DNA of 64,000 bases from RPQJ01 sp963726665 (GCA_963726665.1 CAVSDW010000013.1:78924-142923); one strand, 5' to 3'; counted from the first letter of the stretch, positions 44,288 to 54,330 are shown. Notes: generated by a model from the sequence alone, not told the origin. Translations and numbers: made by a program.

Positions 44288-45751
44288 ATGTCATTCACGC
44301 TCAAGGACCCCACCCTTCTCCGCCAGCAGTGCTACGTGGACGGCGCCTGGATCGACGCCGACTCGGGCGGCACGGTCGCGGTCACCAACCCCGCCACCGG
44401 CGAGGTGATCGGCACTGTCCCGAACCTGGGAGCCGTCGAGACGCGCCGCGCGATCGAGGCTGCGTCGGCGGCATTCCCGGCCTGGGCGGCGAAGACCGCC
44501 AAGGAACGCTCGACCATCCTGCGTCGCTGGAACGACCTCATGCTCGCGAATGCGGATGACCTCGCGATGCTCATGACCGCCGAGCAGGGCAAGCCGCTCG
44601 CCGAGGCGCGTGGCGAGATCACCTACGCCGCGTCCTTCATCGAGTGGTTTGCCGAGGAAGCCAAGCGCGTCTACGGCGACGTGATTCCCGGGCACCAGCC
44701 GGACAAGCGCATCCTCGTGCTGCGCCAGCCGATCGGCGTCGTGGCGGCCATCACTCCGTGGAACTTCCCGGCCGCGATGATCACGCGCAAGGCCGGCCCC
44801 GCGCTCGCGGCAGGCTGCACGTTCGTCTGCAAGCCCGCGATGCTGACGCCCTACTCCGCGCTCGCGATGGCCGAGCTTGCGCACCGCGCCGGCGTGCCGA
44901 AGGGCGTGTTCAGCGTCGTCACCGGCAAGGCGTCCGAGATCGGCGGCGAGATGACCTCGAACCCGATCGTGCGCAAGCTCACCTTCACCGGCTCGACGGA
45001 AATCGGCAAGACGCTCGCCGCCCAGTGCACCGGCACGTTGAAGAAAGTGTCGCTCGAGCTCGGCGGCAATGCGCCGTTCATCGTGTTCGACGACGCCGAC
45101 CTCGACGCCGCCGTTCAGGGCGCGATCGCGAGCAAGTACCGCAACACCGGACAGACCTGCGTGTGCGCGAACCGCCTGCTGGTGCAGGAAGGCGTTTACG
45201 ACGCATTCGTCGCAAAGCTGGTCGACGCGGTGCGCAAGCTGCGCGTGGGCGACGGCCTCAAGGGCGCCACCGAACAGGGTCCGCTGATCGACGAGAAAGC
45301 GGTCGCCAAGGTCGAGGAGCACATCGCCGACGCACTCGCGAAGGGCGGCAAGCTCGCCCTCGGCGGCAAGCGTCACTCGCTCGGCGGCACGTACTTCGAG
45401 CCCACGATCATCACGCACGTGACGCCCGCGATGATGGTCGCCCGCGAGGAGACCTTCGGTCCCGTCGCGCCGATCTTCGCCTTCAAGGACGAGAAGCAGG
45501 CGATCCGCATGGCGAACGACACGGAGTTCGGGCTTGCGTCGTACTTCTACACCCGCGACCTCGCCCGCGCCTGGCGCGTCGCCGAGGGCCTCGAGTACGG
45601 CATCGTCGGCCTCAACACCGGCATCATCTCAACCGAGGTCGCGCCGTTCGGCGGCGTGAAGGAGTCGGGCAGCGGCCGCGAAGGATCGAAGTACGGGATC
45701 CTCGACTACACCGAGCTCAAGTACCTCTGCATCGGCGGCATCGAGGGTTGA
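44288..45751 (+). CDS. gabD: NAD(P)-dependent succinate-semialdehyde dehydrogenase
   Basis: This 487-residue aldehyde dehydrogenase starts at ATG 44288. It has PWNFPAAMITRKAGPALAAG (cofactor site), FTGSTEIGKTLAAQC, the Glu of LELGGNAPFIVFDDADLD and the catalytic Cys in NTGQTCVCANRLLV. The C-terminal GVKESGSGREGSKYGILDY is typical of GabD. It oxidises succinate semialdehyde to succinate in GABA catabolism. The MFS gene overlaps its stop. Confidence 0.92.
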   Translation: MSFTLKDPTLLRQQCYVDGAWIDADSGGTVAVTNPATGEVIGTVPNLGAVETRRAIEAASAAFPAWAAKTAKERSTILRRWNDLMLANADDLAMLMTAEQGKPLAEARGEITYAASFIEWFAEEAKRVYGDVIPGHQPDKRILVLRQPIGVVAAITPWNFPAAMITRKAGPALAAGCTFVCKPAMLTPYSALAMAELAHRAGVPKGVFSVVTGKASEIGGEMTSNPIVRKLTFTGSTEIGKTLAAQCTGTLKKVSLELGGNAPFIVFDDADLDAAVQGAIASKYRNTGQTCVCANRLLVQEGVYDAFVAKLVDAVRKLRVGDGLKGATEQGPLIDEKAVAKVEEHIADALAKGGKLALGGKRHSLGGTYFEPTIITHVTPAMMVAREETFGPVAPIFAFKDEKQAIRMANDTEFGLASYFYTRDLARAWRVAEGLEYGIVGLNTGIISTEVAPFGGVKESGSGREGSKYGILDYTELKYLCIGGIEG

Positions 45752-46980
45752 CGCGCCCGCTTTCGGACCGGGGTCTGCTGCTGCTGCTCGCGGCGGTCAC
45801 TGCGCTCGGTCCGATCGCGACCAATCTCTACCTGCCCGCGCTGCCCGCGGTCCGCGAGTATTTCGGCGCGAGCGTCGCCGCGGTCCAGGCAACCTTCTCG
45901 ATCTCGCTGGTCACGTTCGCATTCGGCATCCTGGCGTGGGGGCCGATCTCGGACCGCTTCGGCAGGCGCAAGGCGGTCCTGACCGGGCTCGCGATCATGG
46001 TCTGCGGCTCGGCCGTGTCCCTGGCCGCCCACAGCCTCCACTGGCTGATCGCCGGCCGCGCGCTGCAGGCCTTCGGGACGGCGACCGGTCTCGTTACCGC
46101 TCGCGCCATCGTCGCGGATCTCTATCCTGCGGACCGCATGGCCAAGATGCTGGCCTCGCTCACCATGGTCGCGGTGCTCGGCAATTCGCTGGCGCCGGTG
46201 CTCGGCGGCTTCGTCGCGGAGGGGCTCGGCTGGCGGGCCATTTTCGCCACGCTGATGCTCGCCACGATGACCGTGGGCACGGTCGTCTGGCGCAGGCTGC
46301 CCGAGACGCGACGGGCCGGCGCGCACCCGCCGCGCGCGAAGGAAATGCTCGCAACGGCGTGGTCGCTCATGCGCGACCCGCTGTTCGCCGGTTGCGTGCT
46401 GCAGGGTGCCGTGGTCTACGCGACGTTCCAGGTGTTCATCTCGCTCGCGCCGTACGTGATGGTGTCGGCCCTCGGCCGTCCCGGCACGGAGTTCGGCTTC
46501 TATTACCTCTTCATCGCCGTGGGCTATTTCCTCGGCAACTGGTCCGTGGGCCGCCTCATGGGCCGCCACGACCTGCACTGGATGGTGGTCACGGGCGTGC
46601 TGATCGCGGTGATCGGTTCGGGCGCGGCGCTGGGGTTCATGGCCCTGGGATTCAGGCACCCGCTGTGGATCTTCGTGCCGACCGGGGTGCTGGCCTTCGG
46701 GCAGGGGCTGGCCCTGCCGAACGTCACCGCGACCGCCGTCGGCCTCGCGCCACAACACGCGGGCGTGGCCTCGAGCCTGATCGGCTTCCTGCAGCAGATC
46801 ATCGGCGCGGCCTGCGTGCAGTGGATGGGACACTTCCCGACGGACACCCCGCTGCCCTCGCTCATCTTCTGCGCATCTGCCTGCGCGCTCGGCCTCGCGA
46901 TGCTGTACGTGTTTCCGCGCGTCGAGACGCGCCAGCCGCAAGGGATGACCCTCGACTCGCCGCCCACCGCCGGCCAATGA
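45748..46980 (+). CDS. Bcr/CflA-family multidrug MFS transporter
   Basis: This 410-residue protein starts at TTG 45748, overlapping the gabD stop. It has twelve predicted membrane helices, motif A in AWGPISDRFGRRKAVLTG, and the Bcr/CflA opening ALGPIATNLYLPALPAVREY with acidic and Pro residues in the first helix. It is a proton-driven export protein; substrate unknown. Tight overlap with gabD makes co-expression likely although no metabolic link is clear. Confidence 0.88.
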   Translation: MTRPLSDRGLLLLLAAVTALGPIATNLYLPALPAVREYFGASVAAVQATFSISLVTFAFGILAWGPISDRFGRRKAVLTGLAIMVCGSAVSLAAHSLHWLIAGRALQAFGTATGLVTARAIVADLYPADRMAKMLASLTMVAVLGNSLAPVLGGFVAEGLGWRAIFATLMLATMTVGTVVWRRLPETRRAGAHPPRAKEMLATAWSLMRDPLFAGCVLQGAVVYATFQVFISLAPYVMVSALGRPGTEFGFYYLFIAVGYFLGNWSVGRLMGRHDLHWMVVTGVLIAVIGSGAALGFMALGFRHPLWIFVPTGVLAFGQGLALPNVTATAVGLAPQHAGVASSLIGFLQQIIGAACVQWMGHFPTDTPLPSLIFCASACALGLAMLYVFPRVETRQPQGMTLDSPPTAGQ

Positions 46981-47101
46981 GCAGGGTCGTCTCCGACGCA
47001 CCAGGTTCGCTTGATCGCCCCGCGAACCAGCGCCGCTTTTGTGGCGCTGCGGGACATCGGGTATCGTGCCCGGGCGCGGCACACAGGAAGTTCTTCACGC
47101 G

Positions 47102-48199
47102 ATGACGCGATACCTCGGCACTCCGGACTACGAACACGGCCGCCCGACGAACGTCGGCGTGCTGCTCGTCAATCTCGGCACACCGGACGAGCCCACACCC
47201 GCCGCGGTGCGCCGCTACCTGGCCGAGTTCCTGTGGGACCCGCGCGTCATCGAGATGCCGCGCGCGCTCTGGTGGCTGGTGCTGCACGGGATCATCCTGC
47301 GAGTGCGCCCGAAGCGCAGCGCTCACGCCTACGCCAAGGTCTGGACGCCCGAGGGATCGCCGCTGCTGGTCGAGTCGCGTCGGCTCGCGACCGCGCTCGC
47401 CGAGCGCCTGCGCGCCTCGCACGGCGACCGCGTGCGGGTCGAACTCGCGATGACCTACGGCAAGCCGTCGATTCACGATGCCCTCGAGCGACTGCGCGAA
47501 GCCGGAATACAGCGCCTGCTGGTACTGCCCATGTACCCGCAGTACTCGGCTACCACGAATCCTTCCATCTTCGAGCGGGTGACCGCCGAGCTTTCTCGCT
47601 GGCGCTGGATCCCGGAACTGCGCGTGGTGAGCCAGTACTGGGAGGAGAGCGCATACATCGAGGCGATTGCGGCCAGCATCTCGAACCACTGGCAGTCGCA
47701 CGGCCGCAAGCACCTGCTCTTTTCCTTCCACTCGATACCGAAGCGCTATTTCGAGGCGGGCGACCCGTATCACTGCTTCTGCCAGGCGACCGCGCGTCGC
47801 GTGGCCGCCCGGCTCGATCTCGCGGACGGCGACTGGTCGCTCGGCTTCCAGTCGCGCTTCGGGCGCGAGGAGTGGCTGAAACCCTACGTGGACCACCTGC
47901 TGCACGACTATTCGCACACGGGCCCGAAGCGGTTGACGGTGGTCTGCCCGGGGTTCGCGACGGATTGCCTCGAGACACTCGAGGAGATCTGCATGCAGAA
48001 CCGCGACATGTTCCTTTCGCATGGCGGCGAGGCCTTCGAATACGTGCCCTGCCTCAATTCGAGCGAGGCGCAGGTCGGCCTCTACCAGCGCCTGGTCGAG
48101 AAGCACACGCAGGGCTGGCCGGAGTTCTCCGGTCGCGACGACCCTGCGGACCGCGAGGATTCGAAGCGACGCGCGCTGGCCCTCGGCGCCCAGGCCTGA
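47102..48199 (+). CDS. hemH: ferrochelatase
   Basis: This 365-residue enzyme starts at ATG 47102 and inserts Fe(II) into protoporphyrin IX, the last step of heme synthesis. It has NVGVLLVNLGTPDEPT, FLWDPRVIEMPRALWW, LPMYPQYSATTNPS, the metal-site His in LLFSFHSIPKRYF, and the conserved VVCPGFATDCLETLEEI. Length and motifs match proteobacterial HemH. Confidence 0.95.
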   Translation: MTRYLGTPDYEHGRPTNVGVLLVNLGTPDEPTPAAVRRYLAEFLWDPRVIEMPRALWWLVLHGIILRVRPKRSAHAYAKVWTPEGSPLLVESRRLATALAERLRASHGDRVRVELAMTYGKPSIHDALERLREAGIQRLLVLPMYPQYSATTNPSIFERVTAELSRWRWIPELRVVSQYWEESAYIEAIAASISNHWQSHGRKHLLFSFHSIPKRYFEAGDPYHCFCQATARRVAARLDLADGDWSLGFQSRFGREEWLKPYVDHLLHDYSHTGPKRLTVVCPGFATDCLETLEEICMQNRDMFLSHGGEAFEYVPCLNSSEAQVGLYQRLVEKHTQGWPEFSGRDDPADREDSKRRALALGAQA

Positions 48200-48203
48200 C
48201 CGC

Positions 48204-48920
48204 GTGCTCGGGCGGTTCCTCGAGGTCAGTGTCAGCGCGCCGGACATCCTCGCGTCGCTCGCGTTCTATGAATCCCTCGGCTTCGTCCAGGCGCGCGTCG
48301 GCGACACGCGGACGCACCCGTACGCCGTCATTACGGACGGGCGGCTCAGCCTCGGGCTGCACACCAACGAGTTTTCGTCGCCGGCGCTCACCTGGGTGCA
48401 TCCCGACCTCGCGCCGCACGCGGCGGATTTCGAGTCGCTCGGCATCGAACTGGACTACTCGTGGCTGGGCGAGGACGCCCTGCACGAGATCGGCTTCCGC
48501 GACCCTTCCGGCCAGCAGATCACGCTCATCGAGGCCCGCACGTTTTCTTCGCCGCCGGCAGGCGACCTGAAGGCTTCGTCGCTCGGGTACTTCGAGGAAT
48601 TCGGGATACCGGTCGTGGACCTCGCGCGCGCGACGGCGTTCTGGGACTTGCTCGGCTTCGTCGCCTTCGAGCCGGAGCGCGTGCCGTTCACCCGCGTCGT
48701 CGCCTCGCACCGCGACTTGAACGTGGGCCTCTACGACACGGACCTTCGCAACCCCGTGCTCAAGTTTTCCGATGCGCAGATGCCCGAGCGCATCGCAATG
48801 CTGCGGGACCAGGGCTACCGGATGCCGGATCGCCTGCCGCGCGGCATGGATCCGCGCGAGAACGCGCTGCTCGAGGCGCCAGAGGGAACCTGGCTGCTGC
48901 TCACGACCGCAATCGACTAG
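48204..48920 (+). CDS. VOC-superfamily (glyoxalase-like) protein
   Basis: This 238-residue protein starts at GTG 48204, 4 bp after hemH. It consists of two VOC-type beta-alpha-beta-beta-beta modules: FLEVSVSAPDILASLAFYES up to the fragment around FRDPSGQQITLIEA, then FEEFGIPVVDLARATAFWDL up to the final ENALLEAPEGTWLLL. The family includes dioxygenases and glyoxalases with metal-dependent chemistry. The exact function is unknown; co-expression with hemH is suggested by spacing only. Confidence 0.85.
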   Translation: MLGRFLEVSVSAPDILASLAFYESLGFVQARVGDTRTHPYAVITDGRLSLGLHTNEFSSPALTWVHPDLAPHAADFESLGIELDYSWLGEDALHEIGFRDPSGQQITLIEARTFSSPPAGDLKASSLGYFEEFGIPVVDLARATAFWDLLGFVAFEPERVPFTRVVASHRDLNVGLYDTDLRNPVLKFSDAQMPERIAMLRDQGYRMPDRLPRGMDPRENALLEAPEGTWLLLTTAID

Positions 48921-49014
48921 TCGCGGCATCCCTCATCAGGAAACAGCTTTGCGGGATCCGGGGTCCATCCACCGGCAGCCTGCAGCCTTCGGGCCATGGC
49001 CTGTCGGCCGGCCT

Positions 49015-49815
49015 TCAGCGTGCCACCGCCACGATATCGAAGCGCAACTCGAGTTCGTCGCCCACCTGGATCGCGCCACCCAAGGCACTGAACGGCGTGA
49101 TGCCGAAGTCCGACTGCCGTATGCGGAGCGAGCCGCGCGCCGTGAACATGCCGGCACTGCGTTCGAGCTCGATGGGGATCTCGACGCGTCGGGTCGCGCC
49201 GCGAATGGTGAGATCGGCCGCCGCGACGGGCCGGTCCCAGCTTCCCGCGAGGCCGTCGCAGCGCACGATGACTTCCGGGAATTCATCGAAGTCGAGCACC
49301 TCGGGCCGCGTCATGTTCCCGTAGGTACCCTCGCGTGCCGACTCCGGTACGTCACCCGCGAATTCCCCACCGATGGCGGCACGCGCTGTCGAGTCGTCCA
49401 CGGTGAGCGCCGCCACGGGGACGTGTATCTCGAAACCCGAGCCCGCGGGGTCGCGGCCCTCCCACGCAAACCCGGACTCCTGGCCCGAGGTCACGACGTG
49501 GTTGTGCCCGAATTTCGCCATCGGACCGGCCCGGTACACGAGGATCGTGACCGCGCTCTTTTCGGAATCGATCTCGAATGCACGGGCGCCTGCCGGAATC
49601 GTCGCCGCGGGCGGGTTTCCGGGCGCCTGTGGCGTCGACACCGGCGGCCGGGGCGGTGTCTCGGCGGGCCGCGGCACGCAGCCCGCGGCGAGGCCCGACA
49701 CGGCGATCGCTGTCACGAAGATGATCGCGCGGCGGCGCGGCGCCGACGCAAGGCACGACCCGGACGGGCTGCGCACCATGCAGCCGGTGGCCGGGCGCGG
49801 TTCGTGGGTTACCAT
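49015..49815 (-). CDS. YceI-family lipoprotein
   Basis: This 266-residue protein starts at ATG 49815; an internal start at 49779 is also plausible. The N-terminal lipoprotein signal has its lipobox at VSGLAAGC. A Pro-rich spacer leads to the YceI lipocalin-like barrel: FEIDSEKSAVTILVYRAG, AKFGHNHVV, AADLTIRGATRRVEIPIE and the end DFGITPFSALGGAIQVGDEL. YceI barrels bind polyprenyl-type lipids in the periplasm. It is divergent from cytochrome b561. Confidence 0.88.
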   Translation of the reverse strand: MVTHEPRPATGCMVRSPSGSCLASAPRRRAIIFVTAIAVSGLAAGCVPRPAETPPRPPVSTPQAPGNPPAATIPAGARAFEIDSEKSAVTILVYRAGPMAKFGHNHVVTSGQESGFAWEGRDPAGSGFEIHVPVAALTVDDSTARAAIGGEFAGDVPESAREGTYGNMTRPEVLDFDEFPEVIVRCDGLAGSWDRPVAAADLTIRGATRRVEIPIELERSAGMFTARGSLRIRQSDFGITPFSALGGAIQVGDELELRFDIVAVAR

Positions 49816-49842
49816 GGGGCAGTCACCGAACTGTCGAGGTTG

Positions 49843-50409
49843 ATGATCATGCAATGGCGCAATACGGCCAATTCCTACGGGGCGATCGCGAAGCTGCTGC
49901 ACTGGACGATCGTCGTGCTGATCATTGCACAGTTCTTCATCGCCGAATCGGCCGACGAGCTGCCGGACGGCATCGAGAAGCTCGGCTTGATCTCGCGGCA
50001 CAAGTCCATCGGCATGCTGGTGCTGATCCTCGCGCTCGTGAGGATCGGGTGGAAACTGGCCAACCGCGGTGCCCCGGCGCAGGTCCCCATGCCGCGGCGG
50101 CAGCAGATCGCGGCCGCGGCAGGCCACGGGCTCCTCTACCTGCTCGTCCTGGCGCAGCCGCTGACCGGCTGGGCCATGTCATCCGCCGCCAACTACCCGG
50201 TGACGCTCTTCGGCTGGATCCAGTTCCCGGCGCTGGTGGGCGCGAGCAAGGAACTGCACGAGGCGCTGGAGGAAGTGCACGAAGGGATGTTCTACGCGCT
50301 CGCGGTCGTGGCCCTGCTGCACGCCGTGGCGGCGATCTATCACCACGTCTGGATGAAGGACGACTCGCTGCGCAGGATGCTGCCCTTCGGAGGCCGACGA
50401 ACGCCGTGA
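49843..50409 (+). CDS. cytochrome b561 family protein
   Basis: This 188-residue, four-helix membrane protein starts at ATG 49843. Paired heme His ligands lie in AKLLHWTIVVLIIAQFF, GHGLLYLLVLAQPLTGW and VALLHAVAAIYHH. It transfers electrons across the inner membrane, often for YceI-type partners. The following yceI gene overlaps its stop by four bases. Confidence 0.9.
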   Translation: MIMQWRNTANSYGAIAKLLHWTIVVLIIAQFFIAESADELPDGIEKLGLISRHKSIGMLVLILALVRIGWKLANRGAPAQVPMPRRQQIAAAAGHGLLYLLVLAQPLTGWAMSSAANYPVTLFGWIQFPALVGASKELHEALEEVHEGMFYALAVVALLHAVAAIYHHVWMKDDSLRRMLPFGGRRTP

Positions 50410-51023
50410 ACGGGTTCAGTCGCACGTGGAGGACGGCGTTCGCAACCGCGATGCTCGCGGCGTCGCTGGCCGTGGCGGCACCCTCGTACGCCGCGACCGA
50501 CTGGGTGGTCGATCCCTCGCACAGCCGGCTTAACTTCGTCGCCACGCAGTCGGGCGGCGAGTTCCAGGGCCGTTTCAGCCGCTTCCATGCCGACATCGCC
50601 TTCGATCCCCGCGACCTCGCCGGCAGCCGGTTCCACGTCACCATCGAGACGGCGTCCGCCGACACGCAGGACGAGACTCGCGACAAGGCGCTTGCCGGCG
50701 ACGATTTCTTCGCGACGGGCCGCTGGCCTGCGGCTACCTTCGATGCCACCCGGTTCGTCGCGGCGGCGGACGGGCGTTACGAGGCCCGCGGGCGCCTGAC
50801 CATCCGGGGGATCAGCAGGGCCGTCACCGTGCTGTTCACGTTCAAGCCGGCGCCGGCTGGCCGTGGCGCGGTCCTCTCGGGCGGCACGACGATCCGCCGC
50901 CTCGATTTCGGGGTCGGCCAGGGCGAGTGGCAGGACACGCAGTGGGTGGGCAACGACGTGCGCATCCAGTTCGACCTCGCCCTCGAGCCCGGGCCAGCCA
51001 AGGCCGGTACCGCCAGGGGCTAG
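50406..51023 (+). CDS. YceI-family periplasmic protein
   Basis: This 205-residue protein starts at GTG 50406. It has a signal peptide (LAASLAVAAPSYA), then the family barrel: DWVVDPSHSRLNFVATQSGG, EFQGRFSRFHADIAFDP, ARGRLTIRGISRAVTVLF and a final LDFGVGQGEWQDTQWVGN. It is co-transcribed with the b561 gene, a frequent pairing that suggests quinone- or isoprenoid-linked redox in the envelope. Confidence 0.92.
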   Translation: MNGFSRTWRTAFATAMLAASLAVAAPSYAATDWVVDPSHSRLNFVATQSGGEFQGRFSRFHADIAFDPRDLAGSRFHVTIETASADTQDETRDKALAGDDFFATGRWPAATFDATRFVAAADGRYEARGRLTIRGISRAVTVLFTFKPAPAGRGAVLSGGTTIRRLDFGVGQGEWQDTQWVGNDVRIQFDLALEPGPAKAGTARG

Positions 51024-51126
51024 TGTCGCCGGGGCCCCGCGGACCCGTTCGACCCGGTCGCGGCTGAACCCGGCGCCGCTTGAGACTACAATCGGTCAGC
51101 ACACACACCTGCCGGGGGCAATCGAC

Positions 51127-52335
51127 ATGTCGAACCATTCCACGACGCTGTACAGGCACGTTGCCATCACTTGCGCGGTCGCACTCGCGCTCGCTGGCTG
51201 CGCAAAGAAGAAAGAGGAACAGGTGGCCGCGGCGCCAGCGGCCGAGCCGGCCGCTGCGGCACCGGCCCCGGCCACGCTCGAGGGGCAGGTCGACATCGTC
51301 GCCTGGCCCGGCTACATCGAGCGCGGCGCATCGGACAAGGCCTACGACTGGGTCACGCCCTTCGAGGCGGAGACGGGCTGCAAGGTCAACGTGAAGACGG
51401 CCGGCACCTCCGACGAGATGGTGTCGCTGATGACGCAGGGCGGCTACGACCTCGTGACGGCGTCGGGTGACGCATCATTGCGCCTCATCCGCGGCGGCAC
51501 CGTGCAGCCGATCGACGTCGCCCGCATCCCGGCATTCGCGAGCGTGGACGATCGCCTCAAGGAAGCGCCCTGGCACTTCGTCGACGGCAAGCACTACGGC
51601 ACGCCCTACCAGTGGGGCCCGAACGTGCTCATGTACAACACCAATACGTTCAAGACCGCGCCGACCTCGTGGGCGGTGGTCTTCACCGAGCAGAAGCTTC
51701 CGGACGGCAAGAGCAACAAGGGCCGCGTGCAGGCCTACGACGGCCCGATCTACATCGCCGACGCTGCGGTCTACCTCATGGCCACGAATCCGGCGCTCGG
51801 CATCAAGGATCCGTACGAGCTGAACGAGCAGCAGTACGCCGCGGCGCTCGATCTGCTGCGCAAGCAGCACCCGCTGGTGCAGCGCTACTGGCACGACGCG
51901 AACGTGCAGGTGCAGGACTTCACCAACGAGGGCATCGTCGCCTCCGGCTCATGGCCGTTCCAGGTGAACACGCTGGTCGCGAACAAGCAGCCGATCGCGA
52001 GCACTGTGCCCGCGGAAGGCGCGACTGGATGGGCTGACACGACCATGCTCGCCGCGAACGCCAAGCACCCGAACTGCGCGTACAAGTGGATGGAGTGGTC
52101 GCTGAACCCGAAGGTGCAGGGCGACGTCGCAGCCTGGTTCGGCTCGGTGCCGGCAGTGCCCGCAGCCTGCAAGGGCAATGCGCTCCTCACCGACGCGGGC
52201 TGCGCCGCGAACGGCTTCGACAACTTCGACAAGATCCACTTCTGGCGCACGCCGGAAGCCGCCTGCAGCCTGGGGACCTGCGTTCCCTACAGCCGCTGGG
52301 CGACGGATTACGTCGCGGTCATGGGCGGTCGGTAA
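51127..52335 (+). CDS. polyamine-type ABC transporter substrate-binding lipoprotein
   Basis: This 402-residue protein starts at ATG 51127. It has a lipoprotein signal (lipobox ALALAGC) and a low-complexity Ala/Pro/Glu linker (about 25-45). A PotD-type periplasmic binding fold follows: DIVAWPGYIERGASDKAYDW, GYDLVTASGDASLRLI and YGTPYQWGPNVLMYNTNTF. It is followed by its ATPase and two permeases. Probable substrate is spermidine or putrescine, given the downstream aldehyde dehydrogenase. Confidence 0.9.
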   Translation: MSNHSTTLYRHVAITCAVALALAGCAKKKEEQVAAAPAAEPAAAAPAPATLEGQVDIVAWPGYIERGASDKAYDWVTPFEAETGCKVNVKTAGTSDEMVSLMTQGGYDLVTASGDASLRLIRGGTVQPIDVARIPAFASVDDRLKEAPWHFVDGKHYGTPYQWGPNVLMYNTNTFKTAPTSWAVVFTEQKLPDGKSNKGRVQAYDGPIYIADAAVYLMATNPALGIKDPYELNEQQYAAALDLLRKQHPLVQRYWHDANVQVQDFTNEGIVASGSWPFQVNTLVANKQPIASTVPAEGATGWADTTMLAANAKHPNCAYKWMEWSLNPKVQGDVAAWFGSVPAVPAACKGNALLTDAGCAANGFDNFDKIHFWRTPEAACSLGTCVPYSRWATDYVAVMGGR

Positions 52336-52396
52336 CCGGCCACCTGAATCGGAGGTCGCGAAGGCGGCGCCGCCCCTGGGCGCCGCTTCTCCACTC

Positions 52397-53419
52397 ATGA
52401 CTGCCGCCATCGAACTGCAGGACGCGAGCCGCGCGTTCGGCGCGGTCGTCGCGCTCGACCACGTTTCGCTCACGATCGCGCCCGGCGAATTCTTCGCGTT
52501 GCTCGGCCCTTCGGGCTCGGGCAAGACCACGTGCCTGCGGCTGATCGCGGGATTCGATCGCCCCGACAGCGGCCGCATCCTGCTCGACGGCGAGGACGTC
52601 ACGGACATCCCGCCCTACGACCGCAACCTCAACACCGTCTTCCAGGACTACGCGCTCTTCCCGCACATGACCGTGGCGGAAAACGTGGCCTACGGACCGC
52701 GGGTGCGAGGGGTCGCGGCCGAGGAACGACGCCGGCGTGCCGGCGAGATGCTCGAGCTCGTGCGCCTCGGCAGTTACGGAGACCGACGGCCCGCGCAGCT
52801 CTCGGGCGGCCAGCGGCAACGCGTGGCACTCGCCCGCGCGCTCATCAACAGTCCCAAGGTGCTGCTGCTCGACGAACCGCTCGGCGCGCTCGATCTCAAG
52901 CTCCGCGAGGAAATGCAGGCGGAATTGAAGGGCCTGCAGCAACGCCTCGGCATCACCTTCGTGTTCGTCACGCACGACCAGGGCGAGGCGCTCAGCATGG
53001 CCGATCGCGTCGCCGTGTTCAGCCAGGGCCGCATCGAGCAGCTCGACACGCCCCGCGGCCTGTACACGCGGCCACGCACGGCGTTCGTCGCCAGCTTCGT
53101 CGGCAGCGCGAACGTCGTCCTGGGCCCTGCGGCGGAGCGGCTGACGGGCCGCCCGCAGCCGTTTGCGATCCGGCCGGAACTCATCGACGTGCTGCCGGCG
53201 GGCACTGCGTCCGCTCCTGGTGCGGTCTCCTGCAGCGGGACGCTCGAGGAAATCCTCTACCACGGCGCCAGCAGCCGATGCCACGTGCGGGTGGACGAAT
53301 CGACGCTGCTCGCGGTGTCGCGCGCAGAGTCGGCGTCCGGCGCCGCCTTGCCACCGCGGGGCTCGCGGGTGCAACTCGCGTGGCGGCCGGAGAGCATGGT
53401 CCACCTCGAGGCGGGTTGA
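52397..53419 (+). CDS. polyamine-type ABC transporter ATP-binding protein
   Basis: This 340-residue ATPase starts at ATG 52397. It has Walker A (LLGPSGSGKTTCLRLIAG), the Q-loop in VFQDYALFPHMTV, signature LSGGQRQRVALARAL, Walker B (LLLDEPLGALD) and the switch His (FVTHDQGEALSM). A C-terminal TOBE domain (about 250-340) is typical of PotA. It powers import across the inner membrane. Confidence 0.93.
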   Translation: MTAAIELQDASRAFGAVVALDHVSLTIAPGEFFALLGPSGSGKTTCLRLIAGFDRPDSGRILLDGEDVTDIPPYDRNLNTVFQDYALFPHMTVAENVAYGPRVRGVAAEERRRRAGEMLELVRLGSYGDRRPAQLSGGQRQRVALARALINSPKVLLLDEPLGALDLKLREEMQAELKGLQQRLGITFVFVTHDQGEALSMADRVAVFSQGRIEQLDTPRGLYTRPRTAFVASFVGSANVVLGPAAERLTGRPQPFAIRPELIDVLPAGTASAPGAVSCSGTLEEILYHGASSRCHVRVDESTLLAVSRAESASGAALPPRGSRVQLAWRPESMVHLEAG

Positions 53420-53421
53420 AC

Positions 53422-54330
53422 GTGCTCCGATCCGTCTCGACGTTCTTCCAGCGCCGCAACGCGTTCTACGTGTCGCTGCTGCTCGTGCCGCCGCTCATGT
53501 GGCTCGGCACCGTGTACCTCGGCTCGCTCTTCACGCTGCTCTCGCAGAGCTTCTACGCGATCGACGAATTCACGGCCCGCGTCGTCCCGACGCTCACGCT
53601 CGCGACCTACCGCCAGCTCTTCACCCAGCCGGCGAACGTGGACATCGTCGTGCGGACGCTCGTCATGGCAGTCGCCGTGACCATCGCCTGCGCCGTGATC
53701 GCCTTCCCCGTCGCGAACTACATGGCCCGCTACGCCGGTCCGAAGATGAAGGCGCTCTTCTACGTCGGCGTGATGCTGCCGATGTGGTTCAGCTACCTCG
53801 TCAAGGTCTACGCGTGGCGATTGATCCTCGCCAAGCAGGGCATCGTCTCGTGGGCGTTCACGGCACTCGGCCTCCAGGGCGCGCTCGACGCGCTGCTCGC
53901 GACACCCGTGGTCGGCGGCCCGTCGCTCGCCTCCTCCTACATCGGCATGTTCATCGTGTTCGTGTACATGTGGCTGCCGTTCATGATCCTGCCGCTGGCG
54001 GCGGCGCTCGAGCGCGTGCCGGCCTCGCTGCTGCAGGCCTCCGCCGACCTTGGCGCGCGCCCGGCACAGACCTTCCGCAACGTGATCGTCCCGCTCGCGC
54101 TGCCCGGCCTCGCCGCGGGCTCGATCTTCACCTTCTCGCTGACCCTCGGCGACTACATCATCCCGAGCGTGGTCGGCGCTCCCGGTTACTTCATCGGCAT
54201 GATGGTCTACCAGCAGCAGGGCACCGCGGGAAACATGCCGCTCGCCGCCGCATTCTCCGTGGTGCCGATCGTGCTGATCGCGCTCTATCTCACCTTCGCG
54301 CGGCGGCTAGGGGCCTTCGATGCGCTCTAG
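53422..54330 (+). CDS. polyamine-type ABC transporter permease (PotB-like)
   Basis: This protein of about 302 residues starts at GTG 53422; a TTG at 53416 is possible. It has six membrane helices and the EAA loop (LLQASADLGARPAQTFRNVI, then LPLALPGLAAGS). It ends with KIGA-like basic residues and overlaps the next permease by 11 bp. Confidence 0.9.
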   Translation: MLRSVSTFFQRRNAFYVSLLLVPPLMWLGTVYLGSLFTLLSQSFYAIDEFTARVVPTLTLATYRQLFTQPANVDIVVRTLVMAVAVTIACAVIAFPVANYMARYAGPKMKALFYVGVMLPMWFSYLVKVYAWRLILAKQGIVSWAFTALGLQGALDALLATPVVGGPSLASSYIGMFIVFVYMWLPFMILPLAAALERVPASLLQASADLGARPAQTFRNVIVPLALPGLAAGSIFTFSLTLGDYIIPSVVGAPGYFIGMMVYQQQGTAGNMPLAAAFSVVPIVLIALYLTFARRLGAFDAL